Shown one piece after another: positions 34,200 through 45,669 of a DNA stretch of 64,000 bases (its first letter is position 1; every line of letters starts with the position of its first letter). The position numbers and the translations under genes were made by a program. The stretch covers positions 62,001 to 126,000 of the forward strand of contig QVRM01002771.1 in assembly GCA_003439945.1 (NCBI GenBank). The letters are read 5' to 3'. Under the pieces are notes generated by a model. That model was not told where the DNA came from. It saw only the letters and a program-made list of their open reading frames with translations, and searched no databases. The stretch is from Dermanyssus gallinae (lineage: Eukaryota > Arthropoda > Arachnida > Mesostigmata > Dermanyssidae).

Positions 34200-35340
34200 T
34201 GCGTTTCATGCTACGGACTTTCCGATCCACCTAGTGTTCCTCGTTGTTCCTCATGTCTCGTACTGTATGACTTTTTTACAGAACTTTTAAAAACAGGTAC
34301 ATTATCGGAAAATGTTTTCTCCACGATAGCAAAACGCTGAATCAAATTCCCTAGCGTTAGCGAGAGTTTGCATGTCGACAGATGAGGTAATAGATTGAAA
34401 CGTACCTCGAGGTAATAGATCGAAACGGCCCGCGTAACTGTACGCATGAAGACAGAAATGTGTCTTTTCCTTCATTTACGGCACTGTTGGTCGTGTATAT
34501 TGGGCTTGCACAGTCAACTGCCGCGGACGTGAACAGCAGAGTAATTTTTATACAAACATTTGAAAAATTATATGGTGGTTCATGTGCAAGTGTTGCCGTG
34601 CACATCATGCAAATCTTACAGTTGGCGATAACCTTTTTCTCTGTGCTTCGTGTCTGTAGAATAATATAATGCTGTTCTGCTCAAAACTATTTTTTAGAAT
34701 CGATTAAGTTAAACCATTCTTTTTGTCAGTAGCTTTCTGCAAATTAATGCAATTTCATTATATATATATATATTTTTTTTTTTTTTGCGCACATTGCAGA
34801 TATTAGATCTTCATCGTCGTTCTTGCATGGCTGCAGCATTGCGTCGTTGAGCAAGAACGACGCAATGTTCTTGCTCCTGCTTCCTGAAGCAGCCAGGACA
34901 AGATACTCCGTGACCGACAACCGAGACTGTGAGAAAGTCGTTCAGAGTGCCGTCCAAATTACGGCATGTCCCTCTTCGAAAGAAAGGTTAGCCTATCTAG
35001 TCGGCGTTGATCGTTGTTGAGTAGTACAGTTGGTTCCTGGTTGCATGGAGCTCCCGCTGACCGCAGAGTTTTTGCGCCAACGACAACATTTGTTCTCATG
35101 CCTCCTTATGTATGTTAGACTGCGCCACGCATCCAGTGACTTTCCGCTTCTCCGCTACTGGGGTGGCGGCATCTTCTATTTGGAACCATTTCGTTAGCTT
35201 GCTTCGCCACTGCGCCAACCGATGATGGCTATGCATTAGCAGCGTCACAAATGAATCTAACAACTGAAACTCTATAAGCATGTCTACGGACATATACATT
35301 GAGTATCCATGATATTTACAACTCTACGAATTAGGCTCAG
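34200..35340. other. No recognised gene; one hairpin
   Basis: CATTGCGTCGTT (34837-34848) pairs exactly with AACGACGCAATG (34856-34867). A 69-codon plus frame at 34460-34669 starts with a hydrophobic stretch (MSFPSFTALLVVYIGLAQST) but has no other support. Confidence 0.5.
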
Positions 35341-35349
35341 TTGCGATAC

Positions 35350-36000
35350 TATCGCAAATGTTAAGTCACAAAGCTATGAAATCATAGAGGATTGCCTCAA
35401 CGTGCTAAGCTTTCTAGCGAGGGCATGGGGGACAATTGAAGGCGTGGTATTTGCTACAATGTGAACTATATCGCCAACATACAATCGGCGTCAGGCTCGT
35501 AGGAGGTAAAGTCCAAACAGGGAACCTGATAAAAATCTGTGCATTGCAAAGCGCAATACAACGTGGCCGTTGGGGAGATCTATCTCTCTTCACGTTTCGC
35601 TTAAGCTAGCTCCCGCACTAAAGATTACAACGTCGACTTCGGCAAACTTAAGCTCCAGGTGTGCAGATATTTACAAAAAGCGATCGTAGCCGGGAGACAA
35701 GACTACAATCCGAGGTCCTTGCTGAATAGCGTGTTAAATAGGTGAGAGGGAAGGTACACATAGCGATTTTGCGCAGGATGGTGTACTTCCAGGTCCTGCT
35801 TTAGAAATGATGCCTTGACACGATCGAGTTGTTTAAAATTCTCGATAGTGAGATTCTTCAGAAAACCTCAACTCCGTAAGCAGCGACTGGGGCCACCTTT
35901 AGGTCGAATAGGTTGTTGTTAGCAATAGTTGTTGTGAGGACTTAACTGAGCCTGCTGCAAAGCGCGCTTTCCAGCACCTCTGTGTCAGGTGTGCTGAAAA
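35350..36000 (-). pseudogene. Non-LTR retrotransposon C-terminal region, decayed
   Basis: The minus strand reads NLTIENFKQLDRVKASFLKQ, then DLEVHHPAQNRYVYLPS and LPATIAFCKYLH, then VVLRFAMHRF. I recall this layout (a segment on the pattern of LxNFxxLExxKxxFLKRVLxLHxxxxxRYVY, then LPATxAFxxYL, then a histidine-rich end) downstream of the reverse transcriptase in a widespread invertebrate LINE group. There are several stops and at least one shift, and no start codon. It points away from the plus-strand reverse transcriptase that begins about 200 bp further on, so the two are separate insertions. Confidence 0.55.
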
Positions 36001-36209
36001 TCTAGTTGTTGGGGGAAGAAGGTAACAACAACATCTGTATACGTTGAAGAGAGGGGAGCTGTCCAGGCCCTGCGCGCATCTAAGGTCCTCGCATCTGAGT
36101 CTTTAGTTTGTTGTTGAATTTCTCTGCAATGGTGAGTGTCGGTTCACACTGGGTCGCACGAATGCTGCAGCTTCCACTCATACGTCCGGGAAAGGAGCTA
36201 GACTTGTTA

Positions 36210-37563
36210 CTTAGAAGAAGAGGTACCTGTAAGAGGGTCGTTTGTTTCTGCTGGCCTGTGGCGGGTTTGGGGTAGGTTTTTCGAAACTTGCGCCTGCTCG
36301 CGGGCCGGTACCCTGGAAAGGTGGCGGCCCTCGTCACCCGGCTGCTCGAGCAAGGTATTTTCCAGAGCAATGGAGCACGGCACACCTTGCCCTGATCCCA
36401 AAACCGGGGGCGACGGCAGACCCGACAGGCGTACAGACCGATGTGCCTGCTAGACACAGCGGGCAAGTTAGTAAAGAATATACTGGTAGAGCAACTAACC
36501 GCAGAGATCGAACGGAAGCAAGCTGTCGGATAATCAATACGGTTTCCGACAAGATCGCTCTCCACTCGGCGCACTGCCGAAAGTCCTCTTCCATGCCAGG
36601 CAGGTAACCATAAAGTCCCTTTAAACAAGATCATTCGTGCTTTTAATTCCTTTAGATGTTTGCAACGCTTTTAATACAGCTAATTGTGGGGGGGGGGGTA
36701 ATAACAGCGCTGGAGCGGCGGGGTATATTGCCCTACATTTACCAAATCAGATTTTCCTACTTGCAGGACAGGATACTCAAAGCGGCGGGCAACGAATACG
36801 AGGTGAGCGCCGGGGTCCCTCGGGGCTGCGTCCTTGGTCCGGTTCGCTGAAACATTGCCGACGACGGAGTCCTGATTCTAAAGGGGCTACCAGAGGGGGC
36901 AGAATCCCTAGCCTATGCAAACGACCTTGCGCTGCTGGTCACTGCCCGACGGGAATCCATACTTGAATGGACGACAAATGCCGCTCTCGAAACGGTATCA
37001 GAGTGAATGCGGGAGCATTACAGACTCGCTCCACAGAAGACCGAAGCTATATATCTCACCGGAAGGAAGAGGTCCTACGCCTGAGACTAGCAGACCAGCC
37101 AGTCGTAATTAAAAAGAAAGCTAAATATCTGGAAGTGGTCTTAGACACGAGATTCACCGGCGTTGCGCATGTAGCCTACGTAACCCGCAAGGTCGCCATG
37201 GTTGCCCAAAACCTTGCCCGAATCCTCCCGCGAGAGGGAGCTGCATCCAAGGTACGAAGACAGTTGCTGGCAACTGTAGCGGAATCAACGGCTATGTACG
37301 CGGCGCCGGTGTGGGCGAACCTGGCTCTTCGGACGGCACGAAACCGGCAGGCCCTTAAAGCCGCACAGCGGGAAATGTCCACGAAAGTATGTAGAGCCTA
37401 CCGTAAAGTGTCTACGGATGTCCCAATTGCGCTGACCCGTCAGCTTCCATGGAATCTATTTGCCGGTGAGAGGAGCGGGCGGAAACAGCCAGACGGGCTT
37501 GGTTGGAGAGAGGCCCCAATCGAGGCGGTCGAGAGGAGGTGCAGAGGGAGGGAGAAGGGGTAA
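36210..37563 (+). pseudogene. R1/Jockey-like reverse transcriptase, multiply frameshifted
   Basis: Blocks in order: LLEQGIFPEQWxTAxLALIPK-like (36330-36400, two frames), DNQYGFRQDRSPL (about 36525-36560), VITALERRGILPY (36690-36730), SYLQDRILKAAGNEYEVSAG followed by VPRGCVLGP (36765-36840), LAYANDLALLVTARRES (36909-36960), TEAIYLTGRKR (about 37040-37070), and a 198-codon tail (36967-37563) containing YLEVVLDTR and APVWANLALR. Two catalytic motifs are altered: VPQGS is VPRGC and YADD is YAND, so one metal-binding aspartate is lost. At least four shifts are needed to read it. The style of block (AYADDLALLVTARR, TEAxxLTGRKR) is that of the R1/LOA/Jockey side of LINEs. The 5' endonuclease is absent. 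Confidence 0.8.
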
Positions 37564-37569
37564 GCAGCT

Positions 37570-38530
37570 ATGCTCTCCATATATATAAAGAGAAATGCTT
37601 CTATAGATGATTGATTTAATATTCCCATGACACTTTTAGTTAAATACATACGTCATCCTTTTCTATCAGGGTTACCTTGAGCAGCAGCATTTATAAAATT
37701 GCGCTATATGTATGAAATTATTTAGACCAGTTATCGTAGAACTTGTCAAGTTGAAGGATAGTCTTTAACCTAACAATGTTTACTAAGCTGCATCCGTACA
37801 TCCCTTAGTTGTCACTGCGTCTCGAAGCGATAATCAACATGCTTTTATTCAGTGCGATAGTTTGGAAGTTAAGAGCTAAGGATCGCCTAAAATCTTGAGT
37901 AGTTCTCGGAGAGGTTTTATCATACCATCGAGAACACAAAGACAGCGATAAGGAAAAGGTAGGAATATGTATAGGCGCTTACATCCACCTATTTTGAATG
38001 ATCTTGCCTCAGATTTGCAGATTTGGTATATATATATATATTTTTTACATGGCACTGGTATGTTAGGCATATATAAGATATTTTGCAACATAGAGCAAAT
38101 TGTCTTCACTAAACTAAAATTGCAGGGTGACGGATTACGCTGTATTCAGTTAGCCAATTAGCGCAGATAACAAACATCGCATTCATTTCCTTGCCGGATC
38201 TCCCTACCTTCCAGTGGGTGCTTCATTGTTGGCACAGATTTTGTCACGTCACGTTTGCGATGCTAACAATTAAAAAAACATATTATAAAAAAAAACAGGA
38301 TCCTTCCTCGAAACTGTCCTTTTGTGCCTCATAATTTAAGACAGATAATGCGTTCTTAGGTAAAGTCTAACAATTTATTAACAAGCTAAAGTACCGCACC
38401 GGTTATGAGTATTATGAATACTATTCGCAGTAAAGGTAGTAGCAGTGGTCGCTTTACTTGTCGCAACGTATTGCTGTCTGCCCCATTATGTAAAACCCTG
38501 CTACCGCAAGTTTCCCCTACGATTATATTC
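37570..38530. other. No gene seen
   Basis: AT-rich unique sequence with a short TA run at 38029-38040. Confidence 0.6.
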
Positions 38531-38539
38531 TGGGCCCAA

Positions 38540-38840
38540 CTCTATGAAACATTGGAGCCCTAGAAGACATTGTCACGTGGCTCTCTCGGCATAGACTTCG
38601 CCTAGACACACTTGGAACTATAGAATTATCTCGGAAAAAACAGAAATCACTTTTTTTTTCAAACTTAACTTAATGTAATTCAACCTTACACTAGAGGAGC
38701 TTACGTTTTCCTTACCACTCAAGCAAAATATCTAGGTCCTCGGACTACCGAACGTGCCCCTTTATAGCTTCGCTGTGGCAACGCATGGCTACACGGATTA
38801 CATGCCTGCGACTCCAGGATAAGACGAAGGGCCAACAGCT
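38540..38840 (+). pseudogene. Reverse-transcriptase fragment, heavily decayed
   Basis: LEDIVTWLSRHRLRLD is followed after a shift by SEKTEITFFSNLT and then LTLEELTFSLPLKQNI*VLG. This is the order seen just after YADD in LINE reverse transcriptases (WLxxxxLxLNxxKTExxxFS, then LxLxxxxIPxxxxxKYLG). The YADD block itself is not recognised upstream. Too short to place in a clade. Confidence 0.45.
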
Positions 38841-38883
38841 CTCAAGATAGTAAGATATTAGCGGCAGCTTCGACTTCCTACTT

Positions 38884-38920
38884 CATCGAATGTCTGACAG
38901 ACACCGTCAGACATTCGATG
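38884..38920. repeat. Perfect 15-bp hairpin
   Basis: CATCGAATGTCTGAC pairs exactly with GTCAGACATTCGATG around the loop AGACACC. It lies directly after the decayed reverse-transcriptase fragment. Confidence 0.9.
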
Positions 38921-38929
38921 CATAGAACA

Positions 38930-39890
38930 CAAATATGGCGGAGACCCTGGCGGGCTAGCCAGGCGTCTGGATCCGCTTTATTATTCCAGATGTGAGAAAG
39001 TGGTAAGTTTCCGACCCGCTGGCTTAATTTCTTACGAGCCACGGTACTTTCTAAAAATGTTTGCATCGTATCGGACGGTCTACGTTGCCAGCTTGAATTT
39101 TCTGTGACTTGGGAGAAGAAGCAAGTGCGCAAAGGTATTTTCCCTCTCACATAAAAAAAAGCATATTTAATACATCAAACGAGCAAAGTTACCTTAGCCG
39201 TCGTCGAAGTTGTCTCTGTAACGAGTGTAGAAGAATAAAGGAACAATAGCCGATATCGATCAATAGAGAAGAGACAGTTCTATAGACCGAAACGTAACAC
39301 AACAAGCTGCGTGGCCGTCCTTTATCAGAACACTAATCATATACGTAACTATAACTAATAGGAAGACTAGGAAGAGACCAAAGCTAAGCTCGGTTGGTGA
39401 CGACGTTGCTCTAGGGCGTTGTGTTTGGTACGACTTACCGCCATCGCCACACGTATACTTTTCCATGCGACAGCTGAAGAATGAGCGTGGGCAGAACTAG
39501 ACGGAACCGAACCGAGATAATCGTGCATAATTCTGCTTCCCTTCCCATTCCAACCCATGCCCTATTCCTCGGGCAACATCTAGCTGACTGAGTACGAACG
39601 CGTTAGCGGGCTGGTAATGTAGTAGATGATGAAGACGGATTGTCATGATGATGATGGTGACGATGAGAATGATGAAGACGTGATCTTCGTCAACCAAAAC
39701 GGATGCCTTTACACAAGGGCAAACTTCCTGGCTTGCGTTCAGTTCGCACCGTCAAGGTAACTAACGCCTGGCAACGTTTGGTTCGGCGGCTCGAATGTCC
39801 ATCTCAGCATTAGCGGAGCAGCCAGTCAGAAAGAAACAAGCAGCCAGAAGAGCACCGGCAACAGCAGAAAGCGTGTAAGAAGGGTACGGC
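38930..39890. other. No gene seen
   Basis: Unique sequence with short minus-strand frames; an ATGATG run near 39640-39680. Confidence 0.55.
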
Positions 39891-39899
39891 TACAGGGCT

Positions 39900-42160
39900 A
39901 CCATTCGAGCTCAACGAATGTGGTTTTTGCTCTTGTCGTTGTTGTTGTCGTTGTTGTTGGTGTTAATGTTGTTGTTGTTGCTGTGGTTGGTGGTGGTAGT
40001 GGTAGTGGTGTTATTAGTAATAGTTGTGGTGGTATATAACGTTACCTAGATTCGCTGAACGTTCTGCATGATGACTTTTCCGACGTTGAGTGGCAGCTGC
40101 ACCAGCAGCAGCAGCCGCAGCATCAGCAAGAACAACGAAAGAGCGATTCGTAGCTGGCGGTGAAGAATTGTTCTTTTTTTTTTCATTTTCTCCTGGACAA
40201 CGCTAGCAACGACGCCTATAGAAACAACGGCTCAAGCGATAGCGGTGGCCGCAGAGGAAACAACAACAACAACAACAGCAACAACAGCAATAACAACAAC
40301 AACAATTATCGTAACCGCAGTAACTATAACAAGAACAGCATCAACAACAACAACCACCATCACCACCGCAATGATAACAATAACGACGACCGCAACAATA
40401 AGACGCCCACATGCAACGACAAAATAATAACAATAACAGTCGCAGAAACAGCAAAGGCAGTTGCAGAAACAGCAAAGTTGCAATTGCAGAAAAAGACAGC
40501 AGCAGCAGCAGCAACCACAACAAGGACAACGACAGGTTCAACAACAGAACAACAACAGGATCAATAACAATAGAGCAACAGCAGCAAAAACAACATCGAC
40601 AAGAAGAGCAACAGCAACAACAACTACAACAACAATAACAACCACCGCAACAAGGAGAGGACACACAAGGACAACAACCGCAACGACAGTGACAATAATA
40701 GCTATGTAGTTAAGTCGGCCAGCAGTGGCGGCAACTCACTGCAGTGTGTCCTGCTGTGTCCAGTGTGCGAACAGGGCCAGAAGACGTTCGTCTCGGTCGT
40801 TTGATGTGACTGCGGACGTTTTTTTTCTGTCGGTTTCTTCGTTCATCCGTCTCTGTGTGTGTCTATTTCTTCTGTTTCGCCATCTATCTATCTATCTATC
40901 TATCTATCTGTCTATCCAGCTAACTATCTAGTTAGCCGGATAGTTATCTCTATCTATTTGTCTGTCAATCTGCCTGTCTCCCTGTCTGTTCGCCTGTCTG
41001 ACTGTCTGTCAGTCACTCGGTTGGTTGGTCTCTGTCGGAGCGGCTGACGTTACTGTGGCTACTCTCATGGCTGCCGCTGCTGCTGTTGCTGCTGTCGTTG
41101 CACCGGGGGAAACGATTTCTAAAAATAGTCGCCGTCATGGCCGCAGTAGTTAAACTAGCAGTAGTAGTAATAGTAGTGTAGTCGTAGTAGTAAGAATAGT
41201 AATAGTAAGAGGTAGACGTAGACGCAGTAGCAGCAGCAGCATCCAGCACTGGCAGCTGTAATAGTTATGTCGTCGACGCGTCTGACGCGACGACCGTGAG
41301 CCGCTTGACGTCGTCGTCGTCACCGGTGGCGGCAGCGGCTGCGGCGGCGGCAGCGACTTGTCAAGTGAAGTGAAGTGAAATTTCGGTGAAGTCAAAGCGA
41401 GAACGCAGCGTTGCGGTGCACGAAACCAAGGGCAGACCCGTTGCCGTTGTGGTCGGTGTTGTTGTTGTTGTTGTTATTATTATTGTTGTGCTTGTTGCTG
41501 TTATTGTTGTTGTAATCGTCGTTGTTGCTGTTGTTGTTGTCACCGTCGTTGTTCTTGTTGTTGTCATCGTCGTCGTTGTCGTTGTTGTTGTTGTTGTTGT
41601 TGCCGTTGCCATATCGTCGAAAGCACGACGGCTGCCACTCCATTCGGTCTAGTCAGAGACCTTTTCGCATGCCTTGATTTGCCTCTTGCTGCTGTTGTTG
41701 TTGTTGTCGTTGTCGTTGTTGTTGTTGTTTAAGCTTGGCTAGTTGGCTGGTTGCATAGCGATGCCGGTAGTGGTATGTGGCCGTTGATGACGAACTGAAC
41801 GTCGTCCGCATCAACGTTGTAGCTGTTGTTGGCTGCATTGTTGTTGTTGTTTTTGTTGTTACTGTTATTGTTGTTACTGTTGTTGTTGTTGTTGTGGTCG
41901 TGCTTGATGATGTCCTCCTAGTTGCCCCCGTCGCTGTTAAGCTCGTCAATTCGATGGGCGGGTGATGATGCCGTCTCAAGGTTTCCGGGCCAGGCGTAAC
42001 TCTAGTCGAGTCTTGTCACAGCGGCGGCAATGAGGTCTGCCGCTCGCCTGCTTGCCCTATTTCGACCACGACGACGACGACGACGACAACAATAAGAACA
42101 AGAACACAACAGCTGGAACAGCAACAACAACGATGATGATAGTGATGGCCACGGCAAAAA
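39900..42160. repeat. GTT/CAA/CAG trinucleotide cluster with orientation switches
   Basis: GTT-rich on the plus strand at 39935-39990, CAA-rich at 40256-40380 and 40480-40645, CTAT/CTGT repeats at 40880-41030, GTA-rich near 41155-41215, GTT-rich at 41455-41610, 41690-41730 and 41815-41900, and ACG-rich at 42065-42090. Because pure triplet repeats have few stops, long frames appear in all phases on both strands (poly-Asn, -Gln, -Thr, -Val); I regard them as artefacts. The pattern is common in long introns and regulatory regions of arthropod developmental genes, but no exon is visible. Confidence 0.85.
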
Positions 42161-42437
42161 TACTATAATTTTGCACCGAGTTATAGACAAACTTTAATTT
42201 TGAAGTAAGAAGTTTTTTATCCTCTTTATTTACTGGTTGCTGCCGTTATTCTCGTCGCCTTCTCGTACTCGTGAAAATCGAACAACAATCCGTTCTAGCT
42301 AACTTTTTTAAGCGTGAGATTCGGGGAAAAAATGCTTTATACACACCCGGCGCTGATGTGGAGGAGCGCGTGGGTAGTGTGGGACTCCCCGGTGGTACGC
42401 GGTTACCCACTAAAAGACCCTAATCCTCACGTTTACC

Positions 42438-42457
42438 CCCCCCCCCCCCCCCCCCCC
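42438..42457. repeat. C homopolymer, about 20 bp
   Basis: A pure C run, one of several G/C homopolymers of 13-20 bp (also near 3862, 18530, 23531, 30054 and 30152). Confidence 0.9.
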
Positions 42458-42652
42458 GCTACGGTTCGATACTGTTTGCCGCCGTCTGTACTGTTTGCCG
42501 GTACCGTTCTAGCTAACTAATGCGTGTTTATTCTAAACGAACACTAGGAATCCGATCTAGTCTAAGAGCTAGCCTGCTTTAGCTTCTGCTCTTGTTGTTG
42601 TTGATGCCGCTGCTGTAACTGGAGCTGTAAAAGTTGTAGTAGTAGCGGCAGA

Positions 42653-42841
42653 GTCGAGCCCGGTGGCGTGGTGGGTTAAGTCTCCGCCTCGCAACCGGAG
42701 GAGATACATAGCAGGTGCGCGGGTTCGAGCCCCACCCTTGCACATTTGTATTTATGGGGCATGTCCGTCTATGAAGCAATGTGAAAAACAGTTCCGTGGA
42801 CGTTAAATCTTGGCTGAGGGTCAGCCCGAAAACTTTACTTA
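42653..42841 (+). mobile_element. tRNA-derived SINE, copy 3
   Basis: Body from GTCGAGCCCGGTGGCG to AAAACTTTACTTAG, with A box region TGGCGTGGTGG and B box GGTTCGAGCC at 42722-42731. The 3' hairpin GGCTGA-GGG-TCAGCC is intact. The 5' flank GTAGTAGTAGCGGCAGA is identical to that of copy 1, so either the family has a short TAG-containing leader or the two descend from one source. The tail is short and passes into AGAAGCAGCAGCAG. Confidence 0.9.
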
Positions 42842-42849
42842 GCAGAAGA

Positions 42850-43325
42850 AGCAGCAGCAGCAGTCTCTTTTCTGCGTGCTATAGCAATGACTGCCGTCGA
42901 TCGCAGAGCTGATCCGAGGGCTATCCTACTCACGAGGACCTCATCATCGTCGTCGGAGTAGTAGTAGTAATCTTAGTGTCAACGATAGCAGTGGCATTTG
43001 TCTCTGCACATGCGGATGACACGGTACGCACACTAGACGGTTTATACTCGTCGTTTAGATTCTAAGGCTGACACTGTCCGCACTAGTGTAAAGCTCCAGA
43101 CTACTCAGTTCCATGACCCCGCACGGCGTATACAAAACCTCAAAACAGCCGAACAGGCGATCGGTGGAGGGGAGCGGGAAACAAACTTACTATTGGCGGG
43201 CTACCTCTCGTCTCGTTTCTCCGGGAGCCGTTGTAAGATGAATGATTGATAAATTGTAAGATAATAGCTTTACTACTCCACACTATATATTAACATAAAA
43301 ATAATTATTAGTTGGGTAGTGATAC
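42850..43325. other. No gene seen
   Basis: Triplet-rich sequence to about 42980, then unique sequence with no recognised frame. Confidence 0.5.
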
Positions 43326-43329
43326 TACC

Positions 43330-44250
43330 TATCTAAGCTTTTACAATATTTTCCATCACCGTATCGATCCACCCAAGCACCGGATCCTCGTAAATCGAAC
43401 CTTCTGCCTCTCAATGTTTTACTGTTGATTTCTGAAAAGAAGTGGAAGAAAATCGCACGGTGCAAAGCCAGGTGTATAAGTTGCGCGCTTTTCCGGCTTG
43501 ACTACAGATGCGGTGGCAAAAGCGTCCGTTTTTCGGCTTTGTAGGCTCACGCGTTGTCATGGTAGAGGAATCATCGCCTAATAGGTGCTTCGGAGCTCTT
43601 CCTGGTGAGCGCCGTAAACACGTTTGGTAGGCATTCTGTAAGATGACAATTGAATCCACACAATTTCACTTCTGGAGGAAAAGATGACACCCATCACCTT
43701 GCCGGCCGATCGCTTGCGCTTCACTTGTATGGGTAAAGACGCTCCAACGCCTACTTACTGCAAGCTGTGAGACTTGAGCAAAGGGTCATAAAATGAAACC
43801 AGCCGCGTTTCATCCGAAGTGACGATTCTCGAGAACAAGACAGAACACTGGCTCTCGTCGAACATTATCTAAGGAAATTCTTGAGCAAAAAATCCGCGTC
43901 CTCTGACCTTTTGTCTTCTGAAAAATATTGAGACGCCCATCGAGCAGATATTCCGAGCTGGTCGTAAAGGAAGTGTTCCAAAGTCTTCCATAGCGATGCA
44001 TATGTTATGTTAGAGTTATCGTCAATCACAGTTTGCACACACTTCATCCACAATGACCTCATTTGTTGCTATTTATGGAAGTTTTTATGGGATTTGCCGT
44101 GCAGATCGAAATGTCCCGTTTGAAATGTTTTATGCCATAATCCTCGCTGGAAGAAGTACTCTATAACTGTACGATGGATGTTGCACCACCGATATGCTCG
44201 TGTCTCTATGCATTTTTTTACATTTTTGTCTGTAGAAAGATCGACTCAAA
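43330..44250 (-). pseudogene. Mariner-type transposase M5, decayed
   Basis: On the minus strand, VQTVIDDNSNITYASLWKTL is followed by HDQLGI/ARWASQYFSEDKRSED-like sequence (second helix-turn-helix and the RWVPHxLTEDQK linker), and then SRIVTSDETRLVSFYDPL with the first catalytic Asp at 43812-43814. A long divergent middle leads to YHDNA*AYKA, with the second Asp at 43556-43558, then KTLRGRRF near the C-terminus. Stops and shifts are frequent, and the third aspartate block is only partly readable (FAPCDFLLP in another frame). It looks distinct from M1-M4: the T-S-DET block and the LRGRRF end suggest another mariner lineage. Ends were not found. Confidence 0.6.
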
Positions 44251-44404
44251 TGTTCTACTCCCGAAATTCTTGTCACCAATGATGGCGCTATATGTCAGTA
44301 GCGGCTGGGTTTTTTCACACTTGTCGTCCAAGACAATCCTGTCCTGGTGACCGTGTGTGTACCGCATTTCATTCAATTCGTCATCTCAACAAAAAAAAAT
44401 GTAC

Positions 44405-44970
44405 TATATTTATACAGTGGTATAGTATTTATATAGTGGTACAGTATTTATACAGTGGTAAAGTATTTATACAGTGGTACAGTACGTATATACATACAGT
44501 GGTACAGTACATATATACATAGAGTAAGTACAGTACATATATACATGGAGTGGTACAGTACATATATATACATACAGTAAGTACAGTACATATATACATA
44601 CAGTGGTACAGTTCATATATACATACAGTGGCACAGTACGTACCGTATACATACAGTGGTACAGTACATATATGCATACGGCGGCATATACAGTATGTAT
44701 TGTATACATACAATGGTATAGTACATGTATACATACGGCGGTACATATAATATGTACTGTATACATACAGTGGTATAGTGTATATATATATATACATATA
44801 TATATATATGCATACTCGTACAGCGGTACAGTATATAAGTATACATACAGAGGTACAGTATGTACTGTATACACACAGAGTGGTACAGTATGTACATGCA
44901 TACAAACGGTGGTGCAGTACATATATACATACATAGAGTGGAACCGTGCAGTACTTGCATACAGTGGTAT
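44405..44970. repeat. Minisatellite of GTGGTACAGTA units
   Basis: GTGGTACAGTA or GTGGTATAGTA recurs every 20-45 bp, alternating with ATATATACATACA segments; about 20 units, with GCGGTACA and GCACAGTACG variants and a pure TA run at 44779-44807. Unit length is irregular. Tyr/Cys/Thr-rich frames run along both strands and have no start or domain logic. Confidence 0.85.
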
Positions 44971-45213
44971 AGATAGTACGTGGTAGTTGTAGTAGTAGTA
45001 GTACTATTATTAGTTTAGTAGTGGCGGTCGTCGTAGTAGTTGTAATCGAAATGGTAGTGGTAGCGTTAGCCCTTTTGTGCTAGTAACAGTAGTGCAATAA
45101 ATAGTAATAGTTGACTACTCACGCTGTTGCTGGTCGGTTGTAGTGGTTAATGCAATAGCGGACGTAGTAGCATTGGTAGTAGCTGTAGTGGCAGTAGCAA
45201 ACAAGTGTGACAG

Positions 45214-45214
<1 letters not shown>

Positions 45215-45246
<32 letters not shown>

Positions 45247-45473
45247 TTAATCACCATCATCATCATCATGTTTGCTGGTGAGCGTGGTAATCGCCGCAGC
45301 AGTGGCGACGGTTAAGTAACTGAAGTGGTTAGCATGAGTCCGCCATACATGTTGCTTGCCCTGGCGGCGCAGCGTCTCTCTTTTTCCTGCCATGGCTGAC
45401 AATGCTTACATTGACTATCATCGGTGGAGAGGCTGATGATGGTGACAATGATGATAACAACGTCGACAACAAC

Positions 45474-45526
<53 letters not shown>

Positions 45527-45560
45527 CGACAACGACGACGACGACAACAACAACCAGCAC
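45215..45560. repeat. (AAT)n run and (CAA)n/(ACG)n run
   Basis: AAT repeats at about 45217-45247 and CAA/ACG repeats at 45463-45555. All three frames are open on both strands across the second. Confidence 0.9.
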
Positions 45561-45669
45561 CACACGACGGCAGAATGTCCAACAACACCTGGAGGAATGT
45601 TCGCGCTGTAAACGAAACGCAACGCAACTGAAAGAAGACAACTGGTCTATTTTGTTCGTCATGCAAGCT

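Noticed and set aside
34460..34669. 69-codon frame with hydrophobic start
   Set aside because: Signal-peptide-like N-terminus, but the rest is hydrophobic and unsupported; weaker than the candidate at 13.2 kb.
44429..44934. Long Tyr/Cys/Thr frames on the minus strand
   Set aside because: Translation of the GTGGTACAGTA minisatellite in several frames at once.
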